A DNA stretch of 64,000 nt from Limnoperna fortunei (GCA_944474755.1 OX104122.1:14456641-14520640), one strand, 5' to 3'; positions 10,896 to 23,320 are shown, counted from the first letter of the stretch. A program made the numbers and translations. The notes: generated from the letters alone by a model not told the origin.

Positions 10896-11580
10896 AATAA
10901 ATAATTAAACGATGTGTCAATGCGATAGGATAAAGTTGTGACGCAAATAGTGAAAGAATAAAAATATATATAATTCGAGACTTAGTTAAGACGTAAAACC
11001 TACTTAGGGAACGCTTAGAACCTTTCATATGGGGTACTGGAGTAGGCCTACGTTACAACAGCCCGGCTGATGGTAGGACATTATTTTCCGAGATATTCGA
11101 CAGCTTTGACCTATCCCAAAGCTTTGACCCATCCCACAGCTTTGACGAATCACACAGCTTTGACCATTCACTATGGTGGAATTCATAGATAACTAACCGC
11201 TTTCAATCGTTCGGGCATTAATTCGCCAGTCTATGATGTTAATAACTAAATCACATTAAAAAAATCATCATCATCATCATCACGTCCCCCAAGCACATAT
11301 TGCACTCATATGTAGTTATAAATTACTGTTGGAGTGTTAATGTGGACCTAATTTTAGTCGCTTCATATACGTATTTGGTTGACATAAATCCTGAGACAAT
11401 TGTAAGTTTATAAATATAAACATCATAATTATCGATTTATACAGCTTGGTATTAATCATTTAGTGACCATGCAAAAATCTGTACATGATGACCTAATATT
11501 GTTGTGATAAAACACGCATAATTTGATGTTAAACCAACGGAGGTTTATTGTGTTTGCAGATTGATTAGTTGATTGTTTTG
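10896..11580. other. Distal flank of block 1; no gene
   Basis: Contains a four-copy repeat of about 18 bp (11101-11170, core agctttgac) and an (ATC)n tract at 11264-11282. The 11150-11282 part matches block 3 at 36875-36990. Otherwise featureless. Confidence 0.55.
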
Positions 11581-11834
11581 TTTGTTTGAATAAGGTTTAA
11601 CGCCACTTTCAGCAATTTTTCAGCTATTTCATTGCGTCCAGTTTTTATTGGGACAGGAAGCCGGATTACCCAGAGAGATTCCCCAACCTTCGGTAGGAAA
11701 ACTGGCAATCCTTGTCAATTAAGATTGGAGTTGAGTACGCGCTGCCCGCAGTGAGACTCGAACCCGCAACCTCAGTGTTGACAGACCACGTGATCATCAG
11801 TAGACGAACTACCTTAACCACTCGGCCACCGATG
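11581..11834 (-). mobile_element. SINE, nearly full length
   Basis: On the minus strand an A box (ggccgagtggttaagg) and B box (ggttcgagtc) are intact, followed by the 3' domain and a cttattcaaacaaa tail. Confidence 0.88.
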
Positions 11835-12465
11835 TCGAACGTCAAGCAAACAACATTTAGAAGCAATCAAACAAGTAGTTTGGTAGGTGTTTCTAAACTG
11901 GGTAAAATAGATGTTTCAGTAACCCGGAATTGCCACAGGAAAATGCCGATCACCTACAGAACATTCAAACCAAACGAGCTGGTTATTTTGACACTCTCCG
12001 TACAAGGGAATCAGATTTTGTTACCATTTTCTTTATTTAAAAATAAAAAACAACATCCACTATTCTTATTTCAACGGTGACATTGTGCTTATTGTTATAA
12101 AAAGGCATGTTTACCACATCTTAATCGTGCAGAAATGTATGCGCTTTATTTTTAATTGGAAAATTCCCAGTCCTAGGGTTACAGTAATCACAGTTGAACC
12201 AGTTTTTGTTTGTTTGTATCATCCCATTTAATACAAACATTTATTGACATTTTCTAATGAGACACAACACAAGGTACACACATATTTCATTCAATCCTTC
12301 ATTAAACTAATTTCGTTGCATAGTCATAATACGACAATACACAATCAATTAAAAAGAAACGTATATTCGTCTCCGTCAAAATTAAAAATATATATATATA
12401 TGATTACCCACGTTTCTCTTACGTATAACTTACGACCGACTCGACAGTTAGCATTTTTTGTGTGT
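11835..12465. other. No gene seen
   Basis: The open frame 11712-12080 begins inside the preceding SINE and is not considered coding. A short (AT)n run occurs near 12389-12401. Confidence 0.5.
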
Positions 12466-12552
12466 TTTGTTTGTTTGTTTGTTCGTTTTAATGGTGTTTA
12501 ACGCCACTTTCAGCAATTTTTAGCTGTGTCGTGGCATCTTGTTTTTATGCGA
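12466..12552 (-). mobile_element. SINE 3' fragment
   Basis: Only the tail (tttgtttgtttgttcg) and about 60 bp of the 3' domain remain. Confidence 0.75.
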
Positions 12553-12938
12553 AGAGAAAGCTGAAACAAGTATTAAAGTGTTCTAATTTACGGATTATCT
12601 CTAGTCTTGTGTTTTCTGTTTGATGTATTTAGTAGTTTTTGTGAAATACGGCTTTGTATTTTCGTATACTTTGTTATTTTGTTACGCATCAGCATTTTAC
12701 AATACGTATAATATAAGCATTTAAGATTTCAAATCTGTGTTTTCATGATACGACTGGATGCAGACTTCGATTTGATGTGTCCTGTATCTAATAGCACTGG
12801 ATGTTTCTGGGGGTGTTTGCGTCCATATCAACACAATTTTATGCTGCATTTTGTTCAGCTACCAATTAAAACGATAAATAAAAAAAACTGATTTTCGTAT
12901 TAATATATACACTGGTAATAAAGTAATTTGTCATGGAT
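12553..12938. other. No gene seen
   Basis: AT-rich, no repeat or frame of note. Confidence 0.45.
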
Positions 12939-13172
12939 TTTGTTTGTTTAAATAGCGGTTTACATCAAATTCTACAATTTTCAGCTATATCATGGCGTCC
13001 AGCTTTATTGGAAAAGGCCTGCCGACCTTCGGCAGAAAAATTGGCAATCCTCGTCGATCAAGCTTGAGTCGAACACACCCTGCCCGCAGTAAGGGTTCAA
13101 CACGCTAGCCCAGCGTTGACACGCCAGTAGTTAATAGTCGATTATTTACCATAAACTCTCGGCCACTGCACC
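12939..13172 (-). mobile_element. SINE, decayed
   Basis: Head and 3' domain are recognisable (gcgtccagctttattgg; ctcggccactg) with many substitutions and a shortened middle. Confidence 0.75.
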
Positions 13173-13208
13173 GGAACACATTGTAATATAATCAATGAAT
13201 ACAAGTCA

Positions 13209-13312
13209 ATCGCCCCACGGAAAAATCGCCCCCCCCGTCAAAAAAGCCCCTACTTTTTGCAAAATCCCCCCTTGTTAAACGCCCCCACCTTAACAAAAAC
13301 GCTCCTGTAAAA
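13209..13312. repeat. Low-complexity cccc/aaaa-rich tract
   Basis: Repeated blocks of 3-8 C separated by A-rich runs (aaaaatcgcccccccc, aaaaaagcccc, aaaatcccccc). Probably a decayed tandem repeat with a unit of about 15-18 bp. Confidence 0.5.
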
Positions 13313-13317
13313 AACTT

Positions 13318-14383
13318 ATGCGGATTTGTGTCTGTAACATTACAACAGCGCATGCGTTGGATAACATCGATATCATTGTGTGAAACATCGCCGGTCAATA
13401 AATTAGTTTCTGTATAAACGTCTGCGCTATGAGCCCATGATACGCCCGTTTTAAGATAGAGGAAAAAACACCCATAATCCCATCAGCGCTGATGAGGCAT
13501 AATCACATCTATGAATATCAACAATGCCCTGAAATTTCAAGAAAATTGATGAAAACTTTCTTGAGTAACATTCTGAAAAGTAAACCTTATTTTTCTACAA
13601 AGTCCTATACTGTGTAAAAAAATCCGAATTTTACAAAAAAAAATAAAATAAAATAAGACTTGCATCTCTCTAAATAAACAATTCCTCAAAGTTAGATAAA
13701 ACGATCAAAGCGTTTCTGAGTTCTACTCTGAAAAAGAAAATCCCATGAACAAAGTCCCATAACTCTATAACACGATAAATCAGAATTTTACCACACTAAA
13801 GGAAGCTCACATCTATCAAAATAAACAATTACCAAAACTTTCAAGAAAATTTATGGACGTGTTTCTGAGTTATAGTCTGAAAACTAAAACATTACACCTT
13901 TTTTCACGAACAAATTTCCATAACTCTATAAAGTACCAAAAAATATCTAGATCACAAGGCTAACATAATTAACAACTGTATGCAGTTTGAATAAAATCTG
14001 TGAAGGCATTCTCAACATAAAGCCCAATATGTGGACGACTGACGAACAGACGTACGGACGAACGGACATTTGTATGCCATAATGCGTCCATTAAGACGGG
14101 CTTTAAAAAGCCAATTGAAAACTCTACTGTTTGCTCATTGGTTATTAATTTTTTTCCCATACTCAGCTAACAATGAAAACTACAAATAGAACCTTGGACA
14201 ACGTCCAGTGCTATTAGATACAGGACACATCAAACCAGCAAAAAAGTATTTCTAAACTTTATCACCTGATGTCGTTTACTGCTTCGCAAATTTGTAGTTC
14301 ACAATGCTTCCTAATCGATAATGAAACATTAAAACCATATAAAGTTTGATTTTTTTTCAAGTTTTATAATAATCTTGTAAATG
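13318..14383. other. 3' flank of B-box gene 2; no gene
   Basis: Aligns with 774-1855 throughout. The 63-codon minus-strand frame near 13969 is not conserved in that duplicate. Confidence 0.5.
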
Positions 14384-16066
14384 TTATGATGACACAGCAA
14401 ACAATAAAGCATTTGTTTTCTGATTAGCTACCAGGAGTTTCTTAAGTTTTCTGTTATATTGTATTGCTATTGGATTATTCAAACCATCCTCCTTGGACAG
14501 AATGTGTCTACTTTGTTGTCCATCGGCTGACAACACTACTACAATACTACACCCATAACTAACAACGTACACGTGTCCGTTATTATCAACCGATATACCG
14601 TACGCATTACTAAGGACAGTCTCATCTTTAAATGTCCAGATTGTGTTACCTTTCATGTCACAACAGGTGACAGTGTTAGTGGAGGGGTTGGTGTAGTACA
14701 GTTTCTCGTTATATGAAGCAATATTAGAACAAGATGATAAATCACATCTGACGATGGTTGTTGTGTTCTCACCATTGACGTCCATCATCTCGATTCCCTT
14801 TCTTTCAACACAATACACCAGTGACCCGTTCACTGATGTTATACCATAACAAAGGTAATCTCTGTCAATGAACTTCAGTGGTTTACGACTGCTGATATCT
14901 ATAATGGTTATTACATAAGGCTGGTATGCACCTGTTGTCACGGCAACGGTATTGTCAATCATGCATGTTACATCAAAGGCAGTATGTTGTAATGGAATTT
15001 CAAACAAATGTTTACCGTCAGTATCAGTAACAACTACACGTTTCCCAAGGTAATCACAGAAGACCAGTTTACCGTCCGGTAGGATATCACATCCAAATGT
15101 ATAACAGATGTTAGTAGTAATGGTCTGTGTTAGTTTAAGTTTGACATCGTGGATAAATGTCGACTTTACACCAACTAACTGAGCTTGTTTATCTTTCTTC
15201 TTAACAAGTTTGAGGTCACGTGGACTTTTGTTCGCACGAACGGACCCGAATGTCTTAATTTTATCCGGAATGTTTCTTAAACTTTCATCTACACTGAACT
15301 CTAGTGTGATTGTGTCAATATGTCCGTTATCAATGATTGACTGAAGAAATGTTTCTGCTGTGGAAATCTCAGACGAAACCTGTCGTAATGCAAAGAATGT
15401 TTGAAGATCAGAGGCATGATTTATCACATTCGCCAGTTGTTGTTTTGACGATGAATTTCTGTCTTTGTTTTCGTTCAGAAATGTTAACGCAGTCTCTAAC
15501 TCTTTTCTGGCATTGTTTTCTATGTCCAAAACGTCTCTTCTTATAACGGCCTCGATCTGATCAAGGTGGTCATTTATTTTATTACGGACTTTGCTAACTT
15601 CGGACAGAATCATCTCTTTTTGCTCATTCAAGATTCTTATTTTGTCTTTAATTTTATCTTCTATATTCAAGATGTTCTGATGGAAATCAATCAAAGACTG
15701 TTTGACTTCTCGGAATTCCTCTGATGTCTTCACATTCGTTGTTAGTTTACTTAATGGTATTACATCTTCGCATTTGAAATGTTCCTCAATACACTGCAGA
15801 CAGAGTAGTTTGTCATGAGTTCGGCAAAATATCCCATATTTTTCCTCGTGAACGCTGCAGTAACCACTAACAGTCGAGATAGATTGATCTAGGGTCTGAT
15901 AATCCGTGATCGGCATAGTATCGTGGTTTTTTGTAGATTTCAAAATTGCATGGAACTCTTTACATTCGGCACATAACGCCTGTTCACATTCAAAACACCA
16001 ATCAGTGGACTTTCTATATATATGACGCTCGTCACATATGGCGCAAATGGTTGACTTGTCAGCCAT
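14384..16066 (-). CDS. B-box / coiled-coil / beta-propeller protein (TRIM-like), copy 2
   Basis: 560 residues, full length. B-box 1 ligands are C8, C11, C24, C27, C32, C35, H39 and H48; B-box 2 ligands are C70, H73, C81, H84, C89, C92, H96 and C99. A coiled coil with LIDFHQNILNIEDKIKDKI-type heptads follows, then a C-terminal propeller (DGKLVFCD, NGSLVYC, NTVTCCD, NGHVYVVSY). No RING, FIP or transmembrane segment is seen. An intact splice acceptor (ttaatttattatag, edge 16077) lies 11 bases upstream of the ATG, as in both paralogues. It is the copy most like gene 1 in the B-box and coiled coil. Probable cytosolic adaptor; ligand unknown. Confidence 0.9.
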   Translation of the reverse strand: MADKSTICAICDERHIYRKSTDWCFECEQALCAECKEFHAILKSTKNHDTMPITDYQTLDQSISTVSGYCSVHEEKYGIFCRTHDKLLCLQCIEEHFKCEDVIPLSKLTTNVKTSEEFREVKQSLIDFHQNILNIEDKIKDKIRILNEQKEMILSEVSKVRNKINDHLDQIEAVIRRDVLDIENNARKELETALTFLNENKDRNSSSKQQLANVINHASDLQTFFALRQVSSEISTAETFLQSIIDNGHIDTITLEFSVDESLRNIPDKIKTFGSVRANKSPRDLKLVKKKDKQAQLVGVKSTFIHDVKLKLTQTITTNICYTFGCDILPDGKLVFCDYLGKRVVVTDTDGKHLFEIPLQHTAFDVTCMIDNTVAVTTGAYQPYVITIIDISSRKPLKFIDRDYLCYGITSVNGSLVYCVERKGIEMMDVNGENTTTIVRCDLSSCSNIASYNEKLYYTNPSTNTVTCCDMKGNTIWTFKDETVLSNAYGISVDNNGHVYVVSYGCSIVVVLSADGQQSRHILSKEDGLNNPIAIQYNRKLKKLLVANQKTNALLFAVSS

Positions 16067-18738
16067 ATTGAATGTTCCTATAATAAATTAAACAAAATGA
16101 TTCGTAGTTATTAGTATAAAGATGTTAAAACAGTTATTTCAGCTAGCACTGTAAAACTCCAACTCGTATTATTTATCTAGAAGAAAGTAAACATGTATAA
16201 AGTATGTACTCAACTGTCTTGTACTTTCAATAAAATATGAAAATCATTTCCGACTTGGCGTTAAACAACATACAGATGTGCATGACTAGTAAGGAATAAC
16301 AGTGCAGTCAATAATTCAGTGGGGGTTTTCGCAGTGTACTCGGGCTGCCTCTTTCAATAAAAACGGACACCATAACACCCATAGCTGACAAATAGCTGAA
16401 CGTGGCGTACACACAAACGAATTATGTACATACTAAGAACTTAAATAATCTAAATAATAATCTAAAAGTTAACATCCGTTTCTGAAGTTCGTGTAAGTAA
16501 TTTCAAAATATTTGTATGAAAAATTATTTTATTTACAAACTCCGTTTTATTTATTTAAGTTCAAATGTAAAAGAAACAATAAACAGCAATAGAGCAGATT
16601 TACCGGTACGAATGGTATATACAAAACAACACAATAATACAAGTTTACTGGCCAATTATGTGCCCTCGAGGGGCAAATACAGCACAACATTTTTGATAAG
16701 GACAGGATGTATGTATATCAAAGGAATATACACAATAAAAATACAGATGACGTAATCACAGTTTTTGCTAACGGAAACAACAGACAAAAGCTTTAAACTC
16801 AAAAACATTTCGTATACCGGAATGAAAGGTACCTCGACTGTCAAAATCAAGAAAAAAACACAAGAAGCGGATTGATCGAATTGTTGCTTAACGTCGATCT
16901 AGCAGTATTTAAACTAATAAAACAATAAATCAATCAGTGAACTCGGATGTACCATCGGCACTTGGGTTCGTGATAGGTGATCACAGAAGATTGAGCATTA
17001 AAACGAATTGTAATTATTTATAGATCGATTGATTAATTGAATGGTTTCAGGACGTCCTTGTGAGTATATTTGCGATATATCCAGGTATTCAGGACAAAAA
17101 CGCGAACAAGTAAAAAATAGACTAAGGCAATGAGGTAAAGGGTGGAAACTTTTTTCTCTAATTTTGACGTAATATTTCAACCGCTTGACCGGTGTGGAAA
17201 AAATATTTCTCGTCACTAGTGAATTTGTTGTTCTCAGCAGTTGATTGGTTAAAAATAATAACGTCACAATAAGAACTCATGACGTCATAAACATAACACC
17301 TTTCATTTACCGCGTATTCAAGTCATGAACGTAAAATTGGGGTTGGGAGAATTTGTGCTTCGTTTCGCAAATTTACTACTTTTTAAAATTAGAGAAACAG
17401 AATCTTACATTAGTACTCTTGGATTATTGGATTTCTCCAATCTCGATAGTTAAATTATGGAAATTTAAGTCCTCGCCAAGGCTCGGACTTAAAATTCCAG
17501 AATTTAACTATCTCGATTGGAGAAATCCGATAATCCACTCGTACCAATGTAAGATCCTATATGAACGCCACTGTAAAACTATGGAATATTGGGTATTAGC
17601 GGATATTGTAGATTCATAGAAGACAAAATAAAAATAAAACTACATAAGGGGTCTATCGTGCAAGGTTCTCTACGCACACGTCACCTGCTATGGTTTGCGC
17701 CCAGACATTCCCTACAAGGACCTGACAACAACCAACAAGACGGTATCCGCTATCAGTCAATTATTCTAATTTTTTGAAAAAATGACCAAGAAAATCTATT
17801 TGCATGATTTAAAATTTCTGTAAGTTTGGCCGACCGACTATGGAAGACAAGTGAAATTGGTAATCCCTACTTTTAACTAGGAAAATAACCACAAAATATA
17901 AGTATTGGGGTGAATACAATACAAGGATTTCATTTAAAGTGGAATGGATTTTTTGTTCCTTTTCCATATTTTTTATGAATCGGCCGCATTGTATGACCGT
18001 ACAATGTTTTATTGATACTTTCCTTTTTAATCTGTGTTTTTTCAGTTAAATTTAGAAACATAAAAAGGGGGTGTGGCATAACATGAAAATTATAACTAGA
18101 GCTAACATGATTATTTTTGTTATATTTAGGTAGTTTGATGATAATAATATTGATTTAACATATGTCGTGTAAGTAGAAAACATTTCAGCAATGAAGGTCT
18201 AATATTTAGACCGAAAGCGAAAGTAAACTCAAAATATTAAAAAATATTTATAAATGAAATATTAAACTTCTAAATACATAGATGCCGCAATGTTGTTACT
18301 GTTATACATACAAATCTCTTCACGTTATACTCATCAAACAGTGGTAAACAACTGGAAGGAAGCAAGTCGTCACACGAGTCTCACATCACATGGTCGGCTT
18401 TTGAAGGCAAAGAACGACAACTCTACAACAAAATGTTACATCATGTTAAATATCGGGCGGGATTTTTAAATATGAGTTATATATCGTTTCATCTAACTTG
18501 TTAAATTTAATTAAAGTAATTAAGTTAATCATTTTTAATCATATAAATGTTGCGTGTCTGATCTGATTCAGGTAGTTTAAAGAATGTATTTACAATTCTT
18601 ACTGAATGGACACAATGAGCCTACGTTCAAAACGTAAATACAAACACAAATTTAAAGTTGATTATTAAACAAACACATTACTCATTGACCTGTATAGTGT
18701 TATACTGTATTGTGTTTACGTGGTTATTAAATAGATAT
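16067..18738. other. 5' flank of B-box gene 2; no gene
   Basis: Shared with block 3 at 33568-35935 almost throughout. It includes the old SINE remnant at 16318-16416. Small frames (for example 16516-16755) are disrupted in the paralogous block. A promoter could not be located by eye. Confidence 0.5.
17402..17555. mobile_element. Fold-back element inserted in block 2
   Basis: Left arm atcttacattagtactctt pairs with the inverted right arm ending accaatgtaagat. Inner pairing tggatttctccaatctcgat / atctcgattggagaaatcc runs nearly to the centre at 17479. It lies within about 415 bp (17150-17563) that blocks 1 and 3 lack, so this is a post-duplication insertion. Confidence 0.75.
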
Positions 18739-18990
18739 GGGCCTCAGTGGTAAAGGTAGTTAGTCACTTACAATTGATCGCGTGCCAGTCAACATTGAGG
18801 TTTCGGGTTCGAGACTTACTGCAGGCAGTGTGTGCTCGACTGCAGTTTATTTGACAAGAATGGCCAGTTTTTCTACAGAAGATCTCGGGTTTTCTTCGGG
18901 TATACCGGCTTCCTTCCGAAATTAAAACGAGAGGCCAAGATATAGCTGACGAATTGCTGTAAGTAGCGTTAAACATTAATCAACCCAACA
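18739..18990 (+). mobile_element. SINE, old, shared by the three blocks
   Basis: Orthologous in position to 10653 and 35936. The B box (gggttcgagac) is kept. The 3' domain has diverged to ccttccgaaattaaaacgag, a block-specific variant shared with block 3. Confidence 0.78.
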
Positions 18991-19994
18991 ATCAAACAGA
19001 TGTGTCAAAATTATAAAGATCAAATTGTGACAAAAATAATGAAAGAATAATTGAACTGAATATTAACTTTGCATGATTAAAGTAAAAGAGTTTCTTCAGC
19101 AAGGTCTTCATTTATGCTGTTCTCACTAAAACGTGGCTAATAATATTTATACTGATGAATATCATTTTTTAAAAATCTCATCGCAAAATACAACGCCAAA
19201 TGAAATTATATTTTATAGGGTGATATATTTAAGACTATATAAGTGTAATATGCAAATCGATTTGTCATGTGTCCACGAACACAGAAACCGTGACCGTGGA
19301 TAAGCACCGTGCTACTTAGCAATTTATAAACCTGGTAAGCCATAAAGTTCTTTTTGGGAATTTTTTGTGTATTTGCAATATGTTTCCGCAAATAAACAGT
19401 ATTTTCTCAATTTAAAATTAAACGGTAATTTAAGCTATTCAAAATATGAGGTAGGGTTTATTCATGGGTTTATTTAAATATATTTTTTCTACTTTGTGCT
19501 ACCCTTTTCAACCTTGGAAAGGTTGTGACCATTTCGACCTCCTCTTTTTGCCGGACCAACATTTAAAACATAGAAAATAGTTTTGACCGAAAAGAATTAT
19601 ATATCTCAGATATATATCTTTACTTGACAACAATCAATGTAAAAGGCTTTTTATGTTTTACATTTATGTTGACTGCACAAATCTGTTTTCATTGTTTATT
19701 TTAATATTTTTTATGTTCTGGTTTACATTTGAAATAAGAAAATATGATGTATTTAAAAGGCCAGAAAAAGGTTCATTGATCTGCAGTGTTCGTTGCCTTT
19801 AACTGTATTAGCATTTAGATGTGTATAATTTTTTTTTATGGTATTATTGTTGTTTTATAGTAGTAAACTCTGACATATCATCCTCGGAAACTCAGGGTCG
19901 ATTCCGTCAAGTTCATCTTCATAATATGATGTAACGAAATTAACACCAGTTATCCGGCATCAGTACAAAACTGAATAAAGACCAATATGTTATG
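18991..19994. other. No gene seen
   Basis: AT-rich single-copy-looking sequence. No frame above about 60 codons with coding character, and no recognised repeat. Confidence 0.45.
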
Positions 19995-20115
19995 TTTACA
20001 GTACGAGTCATTTACTGTATCTGATTTACAGCGAAGGGGCATGTATCGAATCCGAGAGGACGAGAAACCACCCCTTCGATGTCATTCAGATACAGTAAAT
20101 GACGAGTATTGTAAA
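19995..20115. repeat. Hairpin inverted repeat, about 121 bp
   Basis: tttacagtacgagtcattta (19995-20014) pairs with the inverted sequence ending gacgagtattgtaaa (to 20115). Pairing continues through tactgtatctga and cgaaggggc / accccttcg. MITE-like. Confidence 0.65.
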
Positions 20116-20372
20116 TGATTTGTGGAATGGTCCAATGAAATTTTTCCACGTCGAATTTATTACCACATGGTTGATAAGTTACAAATGGGCAACATTTTAA
20201 AAACTGCAACGGTGTCAGACTTCAAGGACATAACAGAAGAACAATAAATGGAACTTTTTCATCATGTTCGTCAGTGATTATTCTTCAAAATATGTATGAC
20301 CGCTAGATCATGATATTTCATGTTTGGACGATATACAGTACTTGAGATTGAAAACGCAACACTTTTAGCAAT

Positions 20373-20528
20373 CCGTCAGCGTTCCAAAATCCGTCAGAAA
20401 TCAGTTATCAATTAGTCAGATCTGTCAAATCGTTCCCAATCCGTCAGATCGTTTTCAATCCGTAAGATCGTTCCCAATTCGTCCATCCGTCAATTGACGG
20501 ATTTGGAACGATTTGACTGATCTGACGG
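20373..20528. repeat. Subterminal CCGTCA/TGACGG motif cluster
   Basis: Six exact CCGTCA or TGACGG hexamers, mostly as atccgtcag, lie within about 156 bp next to the terminal tacagtacttg. The same cluster occurs inverted near 28090-28260 and around the centre (24130-24310). It could be an array of transposase-binding sites. Confidence 0.6.
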
Positions 20529-20903
20529 ATTGATTTTGACTGATCGCTCCAATCCGTCCATTCTACTTCCGGTTAGTAAAATTAATATTTCGACGAAATG
20601 TGAAAATTCGTTTCGCTTGCAAATATTAGAAGTATAAAAATGTCAACTGTTATGTCCTCATTATGGCTCGTTTTACCTAATAATAAGGCTAAAACTGGTC
20701 TAAAATTATATATGATATAAATGGAATTTCCCCTAATATATAACTAATGCATCTATGACGAAATATAAACATCACATAGTGATGTCATTTTATTTACAAA
20801 ATAATTAAAACAAAGTAAATTTTAAAAAAAGCACACGCACAATAACTTTTTTAAAAAATCGAAGAATGTGTTCTTGGGACACAGATGCACCCGCTAAATG
20901 AAG

Positions 20904-21296
20904 TCCAAAACAGGAAGTAGTTGTCTAACAGGTCTGAAAGTTGTTTAGGACGTAAAACTTGTGATACTGAACCACCCTGCCAAATTTCAAATTGTTCGCA
21001 TGTACGGTTTCTGAGAAAAGCTTGACGGAAATTCGTAAATACGGACGGACGTATTTACGTACAAATAGGGTCCCAAACAGGAAGTAGCTGTCCGACAGGT
21101 CTGAAAGTCGCTTTGGACGTACAACTTGTGATACTGAACCACCCTGCCAAATTTCAAATTGTTCTCATGTACGGTTTCTGAGAAAAGCTTGACGGAAATT
21201 CGTTCGGACGTACGGACAGACCGCGCGACGGACAGACGGACGGTCGGACATGAGAAAATCTTAATGCCCCCCGGCATGTCGTCGCCGGGGCATAAA
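20904..21296. repeat. Dispersed repeat, two tandem units plus GC hairpin
   Basis: About 130 bp at 20904-21032 is repeated at 21071-21204 (caggaagtag, ctgaaccaccctgccaaatt, tttctgagaaaagcttgacg). Then come gacggacg words and a hairpin tgccccccggc / gccggggca (21265-21292). It is present only in the left arm of the palindrome. The 156-codon minus-strand frame across it is considered fortuitous. Confidence 0.6.
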
Positions 21297-21666
21297 AATA
21301 CATCCCATGCCAAGGCGCATGTCTCGTATTTGTCTTTGAATTTTTTTAAAGCGGAAAAGTTTAGTATAAAGTAATAAATGATAAATGGAAATTCCACTCC
21401 CCCGCCCCTAAATCTATATCTACATGTAATACATCTGTGACGGAATATAAACATCACATAGTGTCATTTTATTTAAAAAAATATTTTAAAAAGAAATGAA
21501 AAAAAACACAAACACAATCAATTCAAACAATATTTGGACTCGCGTGCCAAGGCGTACATTTCGTATTTGTCTTCGCAATTTGTTAAAGCGGAGAAAGCGA
21601 GAAAAACGTGAAGGCGGAATCTAAATTTTTTTTTCACTTCGCGCTTTCGCTTTAGCATTATTTGTA

Positions 21667-21900
21667 TGTATGTTTGAAGTTTGTTTAACATTATTTTTAA
21701 AATTATGATTCTATATAAAATGGCGTCTAGTGTTTATAGGGAATAGCTGGAGTACCCAACGAAACAGCACACCTTCGACAGGAATACTGGTGCTCTTTGC
21801 AAATTAAGGGATGAGTCGAGCAGACCCGCTCGCTGTAAAGGTCGAACAGACAACTCGGTGATCAATAATAGATTACTGCTAATCTTAAATACCGAGGTCC
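21667..21900 (-). mobile_element. SINE, decayed, mirrored at 27280
   Basis: The tail (tgtatgtttgaagtttgttt) and 3' domain (atggcgtctagtgtttatag) are recognisable. It forms a pair with the inverted copy in the right arm. Confidence 0.65.
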
Positions 21901-22494
21901 AGGGTTTTTTTTATTATAAACGCTTAAACAGATCATTTGTCGTGGTTTGATCAGTTTTCTTTCTGTGCACAGTTCCAAGGAATTCCGGTGTATAATACTG
22001 AATAAGATTTACGACAAAAGCGAAAACATCTATTTATATATTTTATTCGCTATCTCATTGTGTCACATGAATTTACACAGAATTAAATCTCAAATAAAGA
22101 ATAAACTTTGAAGCTTATGAGTTAAAGATGCTAACATGTAAGCGTAGTAAAAAAAGCAATTCTGCTTTCGCATTTTAGCCATCACAGTTTGTTTATTTTA
22201 AGATGTCTTTTATAGTCATTCGATAATTAATGAAATATAAGTATAAATGGTTTTCTTTAAATTTGGAAGTATTTGAAATTAGTTACTAGGTTTCACAGAA
22301 CTGCACAGCGCGTCCTAAGCTGGCGGACATGGGATGTGCTCTCGTGGTTATATTTTTTTTGGGGGGAGGGGGTGTGTGGCTCAGGTCATATTAGAATTGT
22401 CGCGAACATAGTGACGTGTTAAGAGAGTGTCACGCTCCTTGCACGATAAGGATCTCTTTTGTAGAATTCGAAAATAAGTAGGCTAAAAAAGGTT

Positions 22495-22727
22495 GTCTTC
22501 TATTGATCACGTGGTCTGTCAACACTAAGGTTGCGGGTTCGAGTCTCACTGCGGGCAGGGTGCACTCGACTTAATTGAAAAGGAGCCAGTTTTCCTACCG
22601 AAGGTCGGGAATTTTGTCCGAGTACTGCGGTTTCCACCTCCAATAAAAACTGGACGTCATGGTATAGCTGAAAAACTGCTGAAAGTTGCGTTATAAAATA
22701 TTTAAACAAACAAACAAACAAACAAAT
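22495..22727 (+). mobile_element. SINE, head partly lost, mirrored at 25868
   Basis: gatcacgtggtctgtcaaca and the B box ggttcgagtc are intact; the A box is missing. The tail is (aaac)n. Confidence 0.82.
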
Positions 22728-23111
22728 CTATAATTGATTGATATTTAACTCATTCTCGTCATGAATAAAGCTAAAATACTCTTGCTGAAAAAAAAGCAAA
22801 CATCCAATCAATCAATCAATGAAATTAGTTATTGTTCAAATTGAATGACACTATTTTAAAGGTTTTGAAAAGTTTCTGTTTTATTAATATGACTATAATT
22901 TTTTTTTAAAGAAAAAAAATTCTTAATGCAAATTACACCCATATGGGTCAAGCAATATAATAACATTATAAACAAAAACATTAGCATACATATAATAACA
23001 ATGTTAAAACCGATCTTCATAGACTTACTATTACTATTTCGTACTATAACACGTGTCTATGTGAAGCACATTTTTATCCTTAACATTCGCAGACGATTCT
23101 CCACCTTATTG

Positions 23112-23320
23112 GGGCCTCGGTGGCTGATTGGTTAGTCATTTACCAGTTATGACATGACTGTCAACAGGTTGCGAATTTCGAACGACTGCAGATAGGGTGT
23201 GCCCGACTCCAACTTAATTGACAAAGATTGTCCGTTTTAACCTGTACTTCGGCTTCCTCCCACCCCACCCCCAATAAAAAATGGACGCCATGAATAAATG
23301 AAACAATCCAGCGTAATTGT
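23112..23320 (+). mobile_element. SINE, mirrored at 25143
   Basis: The head ggcctcggtggctgattggtt and body are present; the 3' end is diverged. The 25143-25351 copy is its inverted partner in the palindrome. Confidence 0.75.

Larger units (their letters stand above)
774..11285. repeat. Duplicated block, copy 1 (interrupted)
   Basis: Contains B-box gene 1 and flanks that match copies 2 and 3. The 3' flank 774-1855 aligns with 13318-14383. The 5' flank 3536-3967 aligns with 16067-16535 and 33568-34027. After the retroelement, 8697-9080 aligns with 16899-17700 (less an insertion) and 34372-34760. 9530-9780 aligns with 18200-18540, the SINE at 10653 with those at 18739 and 35936, and 11101-11282 with 36850-36990. 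The order is the same in all copies, so this is an old segmental tandem duplication later broken by insertions. Confidence 0.75.
13318..18990. repeat. Duplicated block, copy 2
   Basis: Contains B-box gene 2 with flanks matching blocks 1 and 3. It lacks the retroelement of block 1, so 16536-16898 shows what that insertion replaced. It carries its own insertion at about 17150-17563. Similarity ends soon after the shared SINE at 18739-18990. Confidence 0.75.

Noticed and set aside
20987..21457. 156-codon minus-strand frame
   Set aside because: Lies across a dispersed gacggacg repeat and palindrome arm; the mirrored right arm has no matching frame.
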